From Bradyrhizobium iriomotense (GTDB lineage Bacteria; Pseudomonadota; Alphaproteobacteria; Rhizobiales; Xanthobacteraceae), in the NCBI RefSeq assembly GCF_018129405.1, contig NZ_JAFCLP010000021.1, positions 1-64,000 of the forward strand: a stretch of DNA of 64,000 bases, read 5' to 3'. The translations under genes and the position numbers were made by a program. This document shows positions 45,708 through 54,505 of the stretch, piece by piece; positions within the stretch are counted from its first letter, which is position 1; every line of letters begins with the position of its first letter. The notes beneath the pieces are model-generated. The model did no database searches. It was not told where the DNA came from and saw nothing but the letters and a program-made list of their open reading frames with translations.

Positions 45708-46682
45708 ATGTTGCGAATTTTGCGTCACGGTTTGTTTGGGCTCGCGGCCCTCTTGGGTCTTTTCAACACCACCCCTCCCGCCGCCGCGGCCTATCCCGAC
45801 CGCCCCGTGCACTGGCTGATCGGCTTTGCCGCGGGCGGCCCGGTCGACATCGTGGCGCGGATCATGGCGCAGGCGCTCTCGGATCGCCTCGGTCAGCAAT
45901 TCATCGTCGAGAACCGCACCGGCTCCGGCGGCAACATCGCGGCTGCGGCTGCGGTCAATTCGCCGGCCGACGGCTACACGCTGCTGTTCGTCGCGCCCAA
46001 CAATGCGATCTCGACCTCGCTCTACAAGAAACTGCCGTTCGACTTCCTGCGCGATACCGTGCCGGTGGCGAGCATCATGCAACTCACCAACATGCTGGTC
46101 GTCTCCAACGCGTTTCCGCCGAAGACGGTTCAGGAGTTCATCGACTATTGCAAGGCCAATCCGGGCAAGATCTCCTATGCCTCCTCCGGCAACGGCACCT
46201 CGGTGCACATGTCGGCGGAGCTGTTCAAGGCGATGACCAAGTGCGACATGATCCACGTGCCCTATCGCGGCTCGGCGATCGCCTTCCCCGACATCATCTC
46301 CAACAAGGTGCAGCTGATCTTCGACAATCTGCCGTCCGCGCTGGAGCAGGTGAAGGGCGGCAATGTCCGCGCGCTCGGGGTCACCTCGCCGAAGCGCTGG
46401 CCGACCGTTCCCGATGTGCCCGCGATCGCCGAGACCGTGCCGGGCTTCGAATCGGTCGGCTTCTACGGCATCTCCGTGCCGAAGGGCACCCCAAGTGAGG
46501 TGATCGAGATCCTCAACAAGGCCGTCGGCGAAGCGCTGAAGGACCCGAAGGTGATCGCGCGGCTGACCGAGAATGGCGGCATCCCGAGGCCAATGACGCC
46601 CGCCGAGTTCGGCAAGCTGGTCACTGACGAGACCGAGAAGTGGCGCAAGGTGGTGGAGTTCGCCGGGGTGTCGGTGGACTAG
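45708..46682 (+). CDS. Tripartite tricarboxylate transporter binding protein (TctC/Bug)
   Basis: A 324-aa exported binding protein of the Bug family. ATG 45708 is chosen because GGGAGG lies 4-5 nt upstream and a signal peptide follows directly (cleavage near AAAA-YPDRPV). Family signatures are YPDRPVHWLIGFAAGGPVDIVAR, VENRTGSGGNIAAAAAVNSPADGYTLLF, SSGNGTSVHMSAELFKA and VPYRGSAIAFPDIISNKVQLIFDNLPSAL. No TctA/TctB membrane genes are adjacent, which is common for Bug proteins. It could serve a carboxylate transporter elsewhere; the tcu operon at 17-20.5 kb suggests tricarboxylates but this is only a guess. Confidence 0.88.
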   Translation: MLRILRHGLFGLAALLGLFNTTPPAAAAYPDRPVHWLIGFAAGGPVDIVARIMAQALSDRLGQQFIVENRTGSGGNIAAAAAVNSPADGYTLLFVAPNNAISTSLYKKLPFDFLRDTVPVASIMQLTNMLVVSNAFPPKTVQEFIDYCKANPGKISYASSGNGTSVHMSAELFKAMTKCDMIHVPYRGSAIAFPDIISNKVQLIFDNLPSALEQVKGGNVRALGVTSPKRWPTVPDVPAIAETVPGFESVGFYGISVPKGTPSEVIEILNKAVGEALKDPKVIARLTENGGIPRPMTPAEFGKLVTDETEKWRKVVEFAGVSVD

Positions 46683-47100
46683 CCAGCGGGCCCACCGCGG
46701 GGGAAGTCGCCCACCAGCAAGACGTTTGAGGGGGCCGACAGGCCCTCTCAAAACAAAAAGTGCGAAAACAACCCCATGCACAGTAGAAGACGTGAGCAAT
46801 CACAGGGGCTTACGGAAGCGCCAAACGGGCACCGGTCGGATGATCGTCAGGGCCGTTTGACTTGTCGGGCAAAACAGTGGCAAAATGCCATTATTCCGAA
46901 TCCAGCAATCATCCAACAAGCGGTGCTTTCCGCGCAGCGCCCGCGTTCCCTCGATCACGGCGCAATGTTTGACGCGTTTTCCTGACGCGAACCGAGGACC
47001 ACTTCGCTTTGAAAACGCTTGAGGATTGCACCCCCGCCTCAGGCCCTGTAAACGAACCGCGCACCGTTGCCGGCCGCACTCCCGCGGCCGTCCCGCGGCG
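46683..47100. other. Intergenic region with a likely dispersed repeat
   Basis: A 418-bp gap before the tRNA with no supported gene. The stretch about 46741-46910, including AAAAAGTGCGAAAACAACCC and TTGACTTGTCGGGCAAAACA, resembles a repeat seen near other Bradyrhizobium genes (recognised from memory only). It has a minor hairpin TGGCA-AAA-TGCCA at 46878-46890. The tRNA promoter must lie in the last 100 bp. Confidence 0.4.
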
Positions 47101-47176
47101 GGGCCTGTAGCTCAATGGTTAGAGCCGGCCGCTCATAACGGTCTGGTTGCAGGTTCGAGTCCTGCCGGGCCCACCA
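47101..47176 (+). tRNA. tRNA with CAT anticodon, probably tRNA-Ile2 (lysidine)
   Basis: A 76-nt cloverleaf. The acceptor GGGCCTG pairs with CGGGCCC, with one G-T wobble. The D arm is GCTC/GAGC, the anticodon stem GGCCG/CGGTC with loop CTCATAA (anticodon CAT at 47134-47136), and the T arm GCAGG-TTCGAGT-CCTGC. ACCA is encoded at the 3' end. The sequence around the anticodon (GAGCcGGCcgCTCATAA) resembles bacterial tRNA-Ile2, whose CAT anticodon is converted to lysidine-AU by TilS, more than elongator Met. The 3' part is duplicated at 61263-61311, marking it as an integration site. Confidence 0.9.
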
Positions 47177-47544
47177 GTGAAATCAGTGGGTTGTTCAGTC
47201 GGATTTGCGGTCACCGCACCAGAAACGCCCTTGTGTCTCATCGACACACTGCCATACCTCAACAGCAGCAAACTAGTGCTGCACTTTCTGCTCAACTAGG
47301 TCCTCCGCTCCTCAATCGTAGATTCGGCGGGATCCGGAGCAGTCGCATCCGTCTGGCTGAATATTCAATCAGCTGCTCGCTAGGGCTGAGTCCGGTTTAC
47401 GCCAGGCGCATCGGTTTGTTGAAGTTCTCAGGTTGGCCCGCCCCGGACACTTGGCCGAGGAGCATCTTGGGCATTCAATCCGGCTGCCGAAAGGTGTATA
47501 AGAGAGTTTAAATAAGCACAAAACGGATAGTGGGGAGGATATTC
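47177..47544. other. Left end of the island, no gene
   Basis: A 368-bp stretch between the tRNA and the first island gene. No coding sequence is supported. CACCGCACCAGAAAC at 47212-47226 shares 11-12 bp words with 61162-61187 near the right end, possibly recombinase arm sites or remnants of an integrase gene end. Any promoter for the Mo hydroxylase operon would be here, before the ribosome site at 47532. Confidence 0.45.
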
Positions 47545-48012
47545 ATGCCCACGTCTGTTTCGCTGGAGGTAAATGGCCGCGCGATCGTGGTCATAGTCGA
47601 TGACCCCGGCATGCCGCTTCTCTATGCCCTACGCGACAGTCTTGAGTTGAAGGGGCCGCGCTTCGGCTGCGGACTGGGCCAGTGCGGCACCTGTGCCGTG
47701 CTTCTGGATGGCGAGCCGGTACTGTCGTGTGAGACGCCGCTCACGAAGGTCGTAAATCGGAAGGTGGTGACGCTCGAGGGACTTGGCACCCCGGAGAAGC
47801 CCTCGCGTGTTCAACAAGCCTTCATCGACGAACAGGCAGCACAGTGCGGCTACTGTCTCAACGGCATGATCATGCAGGCGACCGCACTCCTCGCAAAAAC
47901 CCAGAATCCGACCGTTCCGCAGATCAAGAAGGCGCTCACCGGGAATCTTTGCCGTTGTGGCACGCATCTTCGCATCATTCGTGCGGTGCAGCGGGCAGCC
48001 CGGAGCGCCTGA
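47545..48012 (+). CDS. Mo hydroxylase small subunit, two 2Fe-2S clusters (IorA-like)
   Basis: A 155-aa iron-sulfur subunit of the xanthine oxidase family. The plant-type 2Fe-2S cluster has Cys42, 47, 50 and 62 (GCGLGQCGTCAVLLDGEPVLSC); the second has Cys101, 104, 136 and 138 (QCGYCLNGMIM and LCRCGTH). It passes electrons from the large subunit's Mo site. Best resemblance is the alpha subunit of isoquinoline 1-oxidoreductase and related aldehyde oxidases. ATG 47545 follows GGGGAGG at 47532-47538. It has no signal peptide and would be exported with the Tat-targeted partner encoded 16 bp downstream. Confidence 0.9.
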   Translation: MPTSVSLEVNGRAIVVIVDDPGMPLLYALRDSLELKGPRFGCGLGQCGTCAVLLDGEPVLSCETPLTKVVNRKVVTLEGLGTPEKPSRVQQAFIDEQAAQCGYCLNGMIMQATALLAKTQNPTVPQIKKALTGNLCRCGTHLRIIRAVQRAARSA

Positions 48013-48028
48013 GAAAAAGGAGACAGAG

Positions 48029-50233
48029 ATGCTGGATTTTGTCTCCACCCGGCGTGGCGTGTTGAAGACCGGCGGCGCGCTCTTTGTCACCTTCACCCTC
48101 GTTGACAAGGTCCTCCCCGCCTTGGCGCAGGGTAGCGCCCGAAAGAAGACTGTCTCCCTTGATGAAGTCGACGGATTTCTGTCGGTCGGCGTTGATGGGC
48201 AAATCACCGTTTATTCCGGCAAAGTCGACCTCGGAACGGGAGTCCGCACCGCCTTCACACAAATTGTGGCCGAAGAACTCGAGGTTCCGATTGATCGGGT
48301 AAATCTGATTCAGGGCGACACCGCGCTGACGCCAGACCAGGGTCCCACTTGGGGCAGCATCTCGATCCAAATCGGCGGAATGCAGATCCGGAAGGCGGCG
48401 GCGACCGCGCGAAAGGCGCTCGTTGAGATGGCCGCGGAGCGTCTCGGCGTGCCACCGAACGAACTCCGGATTGAAAACGGCGCGATCAAGAGCAGCGGCA
48501 AGAGCGTTTCATGTGCCGATCTCGTCGGCGGCAGGACGTTCTCGCTGAAGGTCGACAAAGACGCACCGGTAAAAGACCCGGCGTCGTACACGGTTGTGGG
48601 CAAGTCTGTGCCACGTCTCGATATTCCGCCAAAGGCAACCGGACAGTTCATGTACATGCAGGATTTCCGCGTCGGCGGCATGCTGCATGGCCGCGTGGTC
48701 CGCCCGTTGGCGATCGGCGCCAAACTTGAGAATGTCGACGAGTCTTCGGTGAAAGACGTTCCTGGTCTCGTGAAGGTGGTGCGCGACGGCAACTTCCTTG
48801 GCGTCGTGGCAACAACCGAATGGGATGCCATTCAAGCGGCGCGTCGGCTGAAGGCAACCTGGTCAAAATGGGAAGGACTGCCGGAGCGCGCGCACCTCTG
48901 GGAGCACGTTCGCGCCACCAAGATCAACAGCGATGAGGTTACCGCCAATGTTGGTAACAGCGCCAAGGCGCTGAGCGACGCGTCGAAACGCATTTCAGCG
49001 TCCTACGATTTCGCCATCCACACCCATGGCTCGATTGGCCCATCTTGCGCGGTGGTTGAAATCAACGACGGCAAGATCACGTGCTGGAGCGCGTCGCAGG
49101 CGACACACCGGCTCAGAAAACAGCTCGCTGCGATGATGGCAATCTCCCCTGACGATATACGCTGCCTTTATATCGAAGGGTCAGGTTGTTACGGTCGAAA
49201 CGGACACGAAGACGCAGCTGGCGATGCCGCGCTTCTGTCCCGCGCAGTGGGCGGGAGACCCGTGCGCGTCCAGTGGATGCGGGCTGACGAGCACGGTTGG
49301 GACCCGAAAGGTGCGCCGGTCCTGATCGACCTGCGCGCAGGAGTTGACAGGGAGGGAAGGACAATCGCGTGGGAGTCGGAATTCTTCCTTCCCGACAGTT
49401 TCGGACCAGTTCCGCTCGTCGCGGCAATACTCGCCGATCTGCCTGGGATGACTGAACAACTCCCCAAATTTGTCGTTCGCAATACCGCGGTCCCCTACAC
49501 CTTCCCAAACATCAGGACGGTGGCACATATGCTTAACGAGACGCCGCTTCGCTGGTCTTGGATGCGGTCGCCTGGTCGCCTGGAGAGCACCTTCGCGAAC
49601 GAGTGCTTTGTGGATGAACTGGCCGCGTCCGTCAGCGCAGACCCGCTGGACTTCCGTTTGAAGCATCTTGGTGACCCGCGAGGCGTAGAGCTTTTGCAAC
49701 GCTTGGCCGTTCTTACGAAATGGGAGAAACGAACCTCTCCTCGGAAAGACGCTAAGGGCGATGTTGTTGCCGGAAGAGGCATTAGCTACGTCCAGTATGA
49801 CCTAGTCCGAACCTATGTAGGCGCGGTCGCCGAAATTGAGGTCGACCGCAGGACCGGAGAAATTCGGGTGGAGCGGTTTCTCGTCGTGCACGATTGCGGG
49901 CAGATCATCAACCCCGACGGTGTGACAAATCAGATTGAGGGAAACATCATCCAGACTGTCAGCCGCACGTTGAAAGAGGAAGTCCTCTTTGACCGCTCGG
50001 CGGTGACGAGCCTGCATTGGGCAACCTACCCGATCCTCACCTTCCCTGAGGTACCGGACGTCATCATCGAGCTTATTGACCGCCCCAACGAGAAGCCCTG
50101 GGGAGCGGGCGAGCCTGCAGCCACGATCGTGCCATCCGCGATCTCGAATGCGGTTTTCGATGCCCTTGGCGTGAGGTTGCGCTCAGTCCCATTCACCCCG
50201 GCGAAGGTTCTGGCTGCGATTGAGGGGGACTGA
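48029..50233 (+). CDS. Mo hydroxylase large subunit, Tat-exported (IorB-like)
   Basis: A 734-aa molybdopterin cytosine dinucleotide subunit of the isoquinoline oxidoreductase/aldehyde dehydrogenase type. The N-terminus has a twin-arginine motif STRRGVLK followed by a hydrophobic stretch (residues about 6-32), so the enzyme is probably periplasmic. Cofactor-site segments include GVDGQITVYSGKVDLGTGVRT and GDTALTPDQGPTWGS. The catalytic Glu is in PWGAGEPAATIVPSAISNAV near the C-terminus. ATG 48029 has AAGGAG 5-6 nt upstream. The substrate (aldehyde or N-heterocycle) is unknown. A heme-binding protein and kinase genes follow in the same direction. Confidence 0.9.
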   Translation: MLDFVSTRRGVLKTGGALFVTFTLVDKVLPALAQGSARKKTVSLDEVDGFLSVGVDGQITVYSGKVDLGTGVRTAFTQIVAEELEVPIDRVNLIQGDTALTPDQGPTWGSISIQIGGMQIRKAAATARKALVEMAAERLGVPPNELRIENGAIKSSGKSVSCADLVGGRTFSLKVDKDAPVKDPASYTVVGKSVPRLDIPPKATGQFMYMQDFRVGGMLHGRVVRPLAIGAKLENVDESSVKDVPGLVKVVRDGNFLGVVATTEWDAIQAARRLKATWSKWEGLPERAHLWEHVRATKINSDEVTANVGNSAKALSDASKRISASYDFAIHTHGSIGPSCAVVEINDGKITCWSASQATHRLRKQLAAMMAISPDDIRCLYIEGSGCYGRNGHEDAAGDAALLSRAVGGRPVRVQWMRADEHGWDPKGAPVLIDLRAGVDREGRTIAWESEFFLPDSFGPVPLVAAILADLPGMTEQLPKFVVRNTAVPYTFPNIRTVAHMLNETPLRWSWMRSPGRLESTFANECFVDELAASVSADPLDFRLKHLGDPRGVELLQRLAVLTKWEKRTSPRKDAKGDVVAGRGISYVQYDLVRTYVGAVAEIEVDRRTGEIRVERFLVVHDCGQIINPDGVTNQIEGNIIQTVSRTLKEEVLFDRSAVTSLHWATYPILTFPEVPDVIIELIDRPNEKPWGAGEPAATIVPSAISNAVFDALGVRLRSVPFTPAKVLAAIEGD

Positions 50234-50266
50234 CCTGTAGTCGTTCAGCAACTGTGAGACAAAGGG

Positions 50267-51040
50267 ATGTTCCTGTCGAGGCATTCGTGGGTGACAGCGA
50301 CGATAGCCCTTATGCTTATGGGCACGATCCCGGTGTCGGTGATTTGCGCGGCGCCGGAAAGAGAGGATCTGAGCGAAGATCTGTTAATTGGCAATAGCCT
50401 GGCCGATATGCTGGTCGCTGGCGAAACTGTCATCTCCCGCGAACAGGACCGGATCAACGATCCAAAGCTCGGCGACAAGGGCCTTAGCGGCGGCGCGCTG
50501 ATCGAACAGGTTCGCGAAATCTATCGCAAGGCAACCGGCGTCGATCCGTCGACAGTCGACCCAGCATCCCGCCATGGCCGATTGTTGCGCGTCCAAATGG
50601 ACGCGATCGTCGAGGTCATGGACGCAAATCAGACAACGATCAACGCGAAGGGGACGGGGTTCAAAGGTTTTATTCCGGCAGTGTTCGCGCGCCTAGTCGA
50701 CGAAGCCTTTGCTCGCAGAGCAAAGGGGGAGGCTGAAGTGAAGGTCACAGGACCGCCCGATCGCATCCGCAACCGAAAGGCGCGACCGGACGTTTGGGAG
50801 ACCGCCATCATCAAATCAAAACTGCTCGCGCCAGACTGGCCGCGCGACCAGGCTTATTCAGCTGCCGTCGAAACGGACGGGCGTCCGGCCTTCCGGGTCA
50901 TGGTGCCGCAATACTACGATGAGACCTGCCTGGCTTGCCATGGCTCCCCAAAGGGCGAGGTCGACATAACAGGCTATCCGAAGGAAGGCGCGAAACTGGA
51001 CGAACTGGGCGGCGTGATCAGCATCATTCTCTACCGATAG
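50267..51040 (+). CDS. Exported c-type heme sensor protein (DUF3365)
   Basis: A 257-aa protein with a signal peptide (hydrophobic core ATIALMLMGTIPVSVICA). The C-terminal part is a DUF3365 domain with WETAIIKSKLLAPDW and the covalent heme motif C221-LA-C224-H225. Such domains occur as periplasmic heme-based sensor modules of kinases; here it is a free protein. It lies 33 bp after the Mo hydroxylase large subunit and 30 bp before a kinase gene. It could carry electrons from the hydroxylase, or sense its redox state or a gas and signal to the kinase. Both roles are inference. Confidence 0.82.
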   Translation: MFLSRHSWVTATIALMLMGTIPVSVICAAPEREDLSEDLLIGNSLADMLVAGETVISREQDRINDPKLGDKGLSGGALIEQVREIYRKATGVDPSTVDPASRHGRLLRVQMDAIVEVMDANQTTINAKGTGFKGFIPAVFARLVDEAFARRAKGEAEVKVTGPPDRIRNRKARPDVWETAIIKSKLLAPDWPRDQAYSAAVETDGRPAFRVMVPQYYDETCLACHGSPKGEVDITGYPKEGAKLDELGGVISIILYR

Positions 51041-51070
51041 CCCGGCATTGAGATAGCGAGGCTCGCGACG

Positions 51071-53056
51071 ATGGCGCGACTGAATATCCGAACCCGGATC
51101 ATTCTACTATCGAGCGCTCTGCTCCTCGTTATATTGGGAACGAACATCTATCTCACGCGCAAGCTGGCGAACAATTCGGCGATCGTGGCCGAAGTGGCTG
51201 ATTTGATCGGCGCCATCGAAACGGCAAATGGCGCACGCGTCGCCTTCGGAGAGTTGCGGTATTGGCTGACCGACCTCGCCGTCAGCATGCTGACACTTTC
51301 GGAGAGAAACGCCGAAGAAGCTCGGAGGCGAATGGAGCATCTTCTCGACCAGGTGGCGGCGAGGAAACCCGATCGCATTGACGCCGTCCGTACGGAACTG
51401 GCGCAGTTTCAGAAATTCGCCGCCGATGCCGTTGAGGAGTACACTGCCGATCGCCGAGTGATGGGAAATTCTCTCCTGGCTCAAGCGCGACGGCACAGTG
51501 CGGTCGTCGATGAACTCCTAAGTTCGATCGTAATTGAATTAACCAGTGAGGCCGCAGTCGCCCGCGATCGTGCGGTTGCGGAGGTCGCCACTGCGACTCG
51601 GATCACACAGGGCATCGCAGTCATCGTCGTGACCATGGGAGCACTCGTCACCTTCTTCTTGCTGCGCTCGATCACGCTTCCGCTCCGGCGACTTGTGGTG
51701 GCGATCGATGGCCTCAATGCCGGGGACGTGGGAGTCCCGATTCCCGCTGCGGGCCACGACGAGATCGGCGCCATGGCACGGACACTAGCGATGTTCCGCG
51801 ACACCCTCACGGAGCGGGACCGGCTGACCGCCGAACGGGAGCACGAGCGGAAGACGCTCGCGGCAGCCATCGCAACCATCTCGGACGGCTTCGTCCTCTA
51901 CGATGCCGACGACCGCATCGTGGTATGCAACGAGCGCGTACGAGAGATTTATCCTCAGCGAGCCGACCTCTTCCGGCCCGGCACAAGCTTTCGCGACATC
52001 CTAGAGGCAGCAGTTGCACGCTCCGTTCCTGATTTGAAGGGGCAGACTCCGAAGGAGTGGATTCAGGAACGCCTGAGGCAGCATTCTGCACCTTACAGCG
52101 TCGCCGAGCACTCGTACCGGAACGATCTCTGGGTGCGTGTTACCCAGCGCAAGACCCATGATGGCGGCACGGTCTTCGTCTACACCGACATCACCGAGCT
52201 GAAGCGCCGGCAGATCGAGCTCGAGCAGGCGCGCGAGGAAGCGGAGTCGGCAAACCGGACAAAGAGTCAGTTCCTGGCAAATATGAGCCACGAGCTTCGA
52301 ACGCCCCTTAACGCCGTCATTGGCATTGCCGAGGTGCTCTATGAAGAAGCGCAAGAAGACCGTGACGGAGCTCTTGCCGAGCCCATTGGGCGCATCGTAC
52401 GGGCAGGAAAACACCTTCTCATGCTGATCAACGATATCCTCGACTTGTCCAAGATCGAGGCCGGCAAGCTCGACTTATACCCCGAGGAGATCGATGTCGC
52501 GACGCTCATTGGCGAACTGACCAAGACAACCCAGCCGATGGCGGACAAGAACAACAACAAGCTCACTATCGACTGTCCTGCGGACATCGGAGTAATGCAA
52601 GCGGACTCGACCCGGGTGCGTCAAGTGCTCCTGAATTTGCTCAGTAATGCGTGCAAGTTCACGGAGAAGGGCGAGATTCGTTTTATAGCCAGACGCGAAG
52701 CTGACCGGTCAGCGAAATGGCTGATCTTCACTGTGGCCGACAACGGCATCGGGATGACGGAGGAACAGCTTGGCCGCCTCTTCCAGGAGTTCTCTCAAGC
52801 CGACAGCTCGACGACGCGCAAGTACGGTGGGACCGGGCTGGGTTTGGCAATTAGCCAGCATCTGTGTCGAGCGATGGGCGGAGAAATCACTGCCAAGAGC
52901 GCACCCGGTCGCGGCGCGGTTTTCACCGTCCGCATGCCCGATCAATCTCTCAGCGGGACGCCACGGCGCGACGAGGCGACGGCGGTCGCGGCGGATTTCG
53001 TCATGCACAACGTCCCCATCGGTGGAATGCAGCAGCGGGCCGAACGCGATGGTTAG
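51071..53056 (+). CDS. Sensor histidine kinase (HAMP-PAS-HisKA)
   Basis: A 661-aa membrane kinase. TM1 is at about residues 9-27 and TM2 near 183-203, with a helical periplasmic segment between. HAMP follows (RSITLPLRRLVVAIDGLNAGD), then a PAS domain (about 265-380; ISDGFVLYDADDRIVVCNERVREIYP). HisKA has phospho-His in NMSHELRTPLNAVIG, and HATPase has NLLSNACKFTEKG, DNGIGM and GGTGLGLAIS. Its stop overlaps the next response regulator start by 8 bp. The PAS may bind a cofactor. It is likely the receiver of the signal from the DUF3365 protein. Confidence 0.92.
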   Translation: MARLNIRTRIILLSSALLLVILGTNIYLTRKLANNSAIVAEVADLIGAIETANGARVAFGELRYWLTDLAVSMLTLSERNAEEARRRMEHLLDQVAARKPDRIDAVRTELAQFQKFAADAVEEYTADRRVMGNSLLAQARRHSAVVDELLSSIVIELTSEAAVARDRAVAEVATATRITQGIAVIVVTMGALVTFFLLRSITLPLRRLVVAIDGLNAGDVGVPIPAAGHDEIGAMARTLAMFRDTLTERDRLTAEREHERKTLAAAIATISDGFVLYDADDRIVVCNERVREIYPQRADLFRPGTSFRDILEAAVARSVPDLKGQTPKEWIQERLRQHSAPYSVAEHSYRNDLWVRVTQRKTHDGGTVFVYTDITELKRRQIELEQAREEAESANRTKSQFLANMSHELRTPLNAVIGIAEVLYEEAQEDRDGALAEPIGRIVRAGKHLLMLINDILDLSKIEAGKLDLYPEEIDVATLIGELTKTTQPMADKNNNKLTIDCPADIGVMQADSTRVRQVLLNLLSNACKFTEKGEIRFIARREADRSAKWLIFTVADNGIGMTEEQLGRLFQEFSQADSSTTRKYGGTGLGLAISQHLCRAMGGEITAKSAPGRGAVFTVRMPDQSLSGTPRRDEATAVAADFVMHNVPIGGMQQRAERDG

Positions 53057-53423
53057 GATCCTGTACATCGAGGACAACGAGGACAACATATACATGATGT
53101 CGCGCCGGTTGCGGCGAAAAGGCCACGAGGTCCTCATAGCCCGCGACGGGGCGGAAGGCTTGGTGCAAGCCAAGAGCCGGGCCCCGGCCCTCATTCTGGT
53201 AGACCTCGGGCTACCGGTCATCGACGGTTGGGAAGTTGCGCGGCAGTTGCGCGTGGCACCCGAAACTGCGGCCGTTCCTATCATTGCGCTGTCTGCCCAC
53301 GCTATGCCGGAGGATCGCAAGCGGGCATTCGCGGCGGGGTGTGATGACTTTCTTGCGAAGCCGGTTGATTTTCCGCGCCTGATTGATCGAATCGACGTTC
53401 TGCTGAGGGCGAAGAAGACATGA
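53049..53423 (+). CDS. Single-domain response regulator
   Basis: A 124-aa stand-alone receiver. Acidic pocket residues are in YIEDNEDN, the phospho-Asp52 is in LILVDLGLPVIDGW, Thr/Ser is in IALSAHAM, and Lys is in FLAKPVDF. It has no output domain, so it is a phosphorelay intermediate or acts through protein contacts. It overlaps the kinase gene (8 bp) and the next regulator-cyclase gene (4 bp, ATGA), which means all three are translated together. Confidence 0.93.
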   Translation: MVRILYIEDNEDNIYMMSRRLRRKGHEVLIARDGAEGLVQAKSRAPALILVDLGLPVIDGWEVARQLRVAPETAAVPIIALSAHAMPEDRKRAFAAGCDDFLAKPVDFPRLIDRIDVLLRAKKT

Positions 53424-54505
53424 ATGAGCCGCTACCGGTGATTCTGGTCGTGGATGATAACGAGGACAATCGTTATCTGCTCACGCGTCGGTTGCGGCGC
53501 CTGGGCTACGAGACCGTGCTGACCGCTGACGACGGCGCCGAGGCCCTCGAAATGGTCTCCAAACAGCCCGTGGACCTCATGCTCCTCGATGTCCTCATGC
53601 CAGGGATGAACGGTCATCAGGTGTTGCAGCAGCTCAAGGCGTGCCCGGCATCACGAGAGATCCGTGTGATCATGATTTCCGCAGTGGACGAGATTGAAAG
53701 CGTGGTTCGCGGTATCGAACTCGGCGCCGACGACTATCTTCTGAAGCCTTTCAATCCCGTGGTTCTCGGCGCGCGTGTCGGCGCCTGTCTTGAGAAGAAA
53801 CGTCTGCGTGACCGGGAGGCCTACTATCTCGAAGAACTCCAGCGCGAGAGGCGCCGTGCCGACGAATTGTTGCAAGCCATCCTGCCGCCGAGCGCGGTGG
53901 CCGAGCTAAAAGCGACCAATGAGGTCAAGCCTCGCCGCATTGAGGACGTCACGGTGCTGTTCAGCGACATCGTTGGGTTCACGCGATACTGCGATTGCCA
54001 TCCGGCGGAACAGGTCATGTCTGAGCTTCGCACTCTTGTCGACGCTTTCGAGGACATCGTCGAAGCGCACGCCATGGAGAAGATAAAGACCATCGGAGAT
54101 GCATTTCTTGCCACCGCCGGGCTTCTTCATCCCATGGAGAACGGTGTGCTCGCCGCTGTGCGCTGTGCGGGGGCAATGATCGATATCTCGCAGAGGCTCA
54201 AGCCCGGCTGGGCGGTCCGTATCGGGATTCATAGCGGCCCCGTGGTCGCTGGGATTATGGGCCGGCGCCAATACTCGTTCGATTTGTGGGGAGACACTGT
54301 CAACACCGCCGCCCGTGTCACCTCGCATGCGGAGGGCGGATCGATCCTGATGAGTGCCGCGGCCTGGGCCCAGGTTCGACACTATTGCGCGGGACACAGC
54401 CGCGGCCTAGTGGAACTGAAAGGAAAGGGAGCACTCGAACTATTCGAATGTCACGGACTTCTGGGGTCACCCCAAATTAGGCAGTGTACTCGTCAATCTC
54501 CTTAG
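53420..54505 (+). CDS. Response regulator fused to class III adenylyl cyclase
   Basis: A 361-aa protein. The receiver (1-120) has phospho-Asp57 in LMLLDVLMPGMNG. A coiled-coil linker (about 128-155) leads to a class III cyclase (about 172-345). Metal-binding Asp183 (FSDIVGFT) and Asp227 (KTIGDAFLA) are present. The adenine-specifying pair Lys223 (KIKTIGD) and Asp288 (FDLWGDTVN) is present, with the transition-state Asn295 and Arg299. These predict cAMP, not cGMP. This is a CyaC-like architecture in which phosphorylation controls cAMP production. It is the last gene of the kinase operon. Confidence 0.93.
   Translation: MNEPLPVILVVDDNEDNRYLLTRRLRRLGYETVLTADDGAEALEMVSKQPVDLMLLDVLMPGMNGHQVLQQLKACPASREIRVIMISAVDEIESVVRGIELGADDYLLKPFNPVVLGARVGACLEKKRLRDREAYYLEELQRERRRADELLQAILPPSAVAELKATNEVKPRRIEDVTVLFSDIVGFTRYCDCHPAEQVMSELRTLVDAFEDIVEAHAMEKIKTIGDAFLATAGLLHPMENGVLAAVRCAGAMIDISQRLKPGWAVRIGIHSGPVVAGIMGRRQYSFDLWGDTVNTAARVTSHAEGGSILMSAAAWAQVRHYCAGHSRGLVELKGKGALELFECHGLLGSPQIRQCTRQSP

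Noticed and set aside
47101-47176. Elongator tRNA-Met
   Set aside because: The anticodon is CAT, but the anticodon arm and D-arm region resemble tRNA-Ile2 more closely; Met cannot be fully excluded without a classifier.
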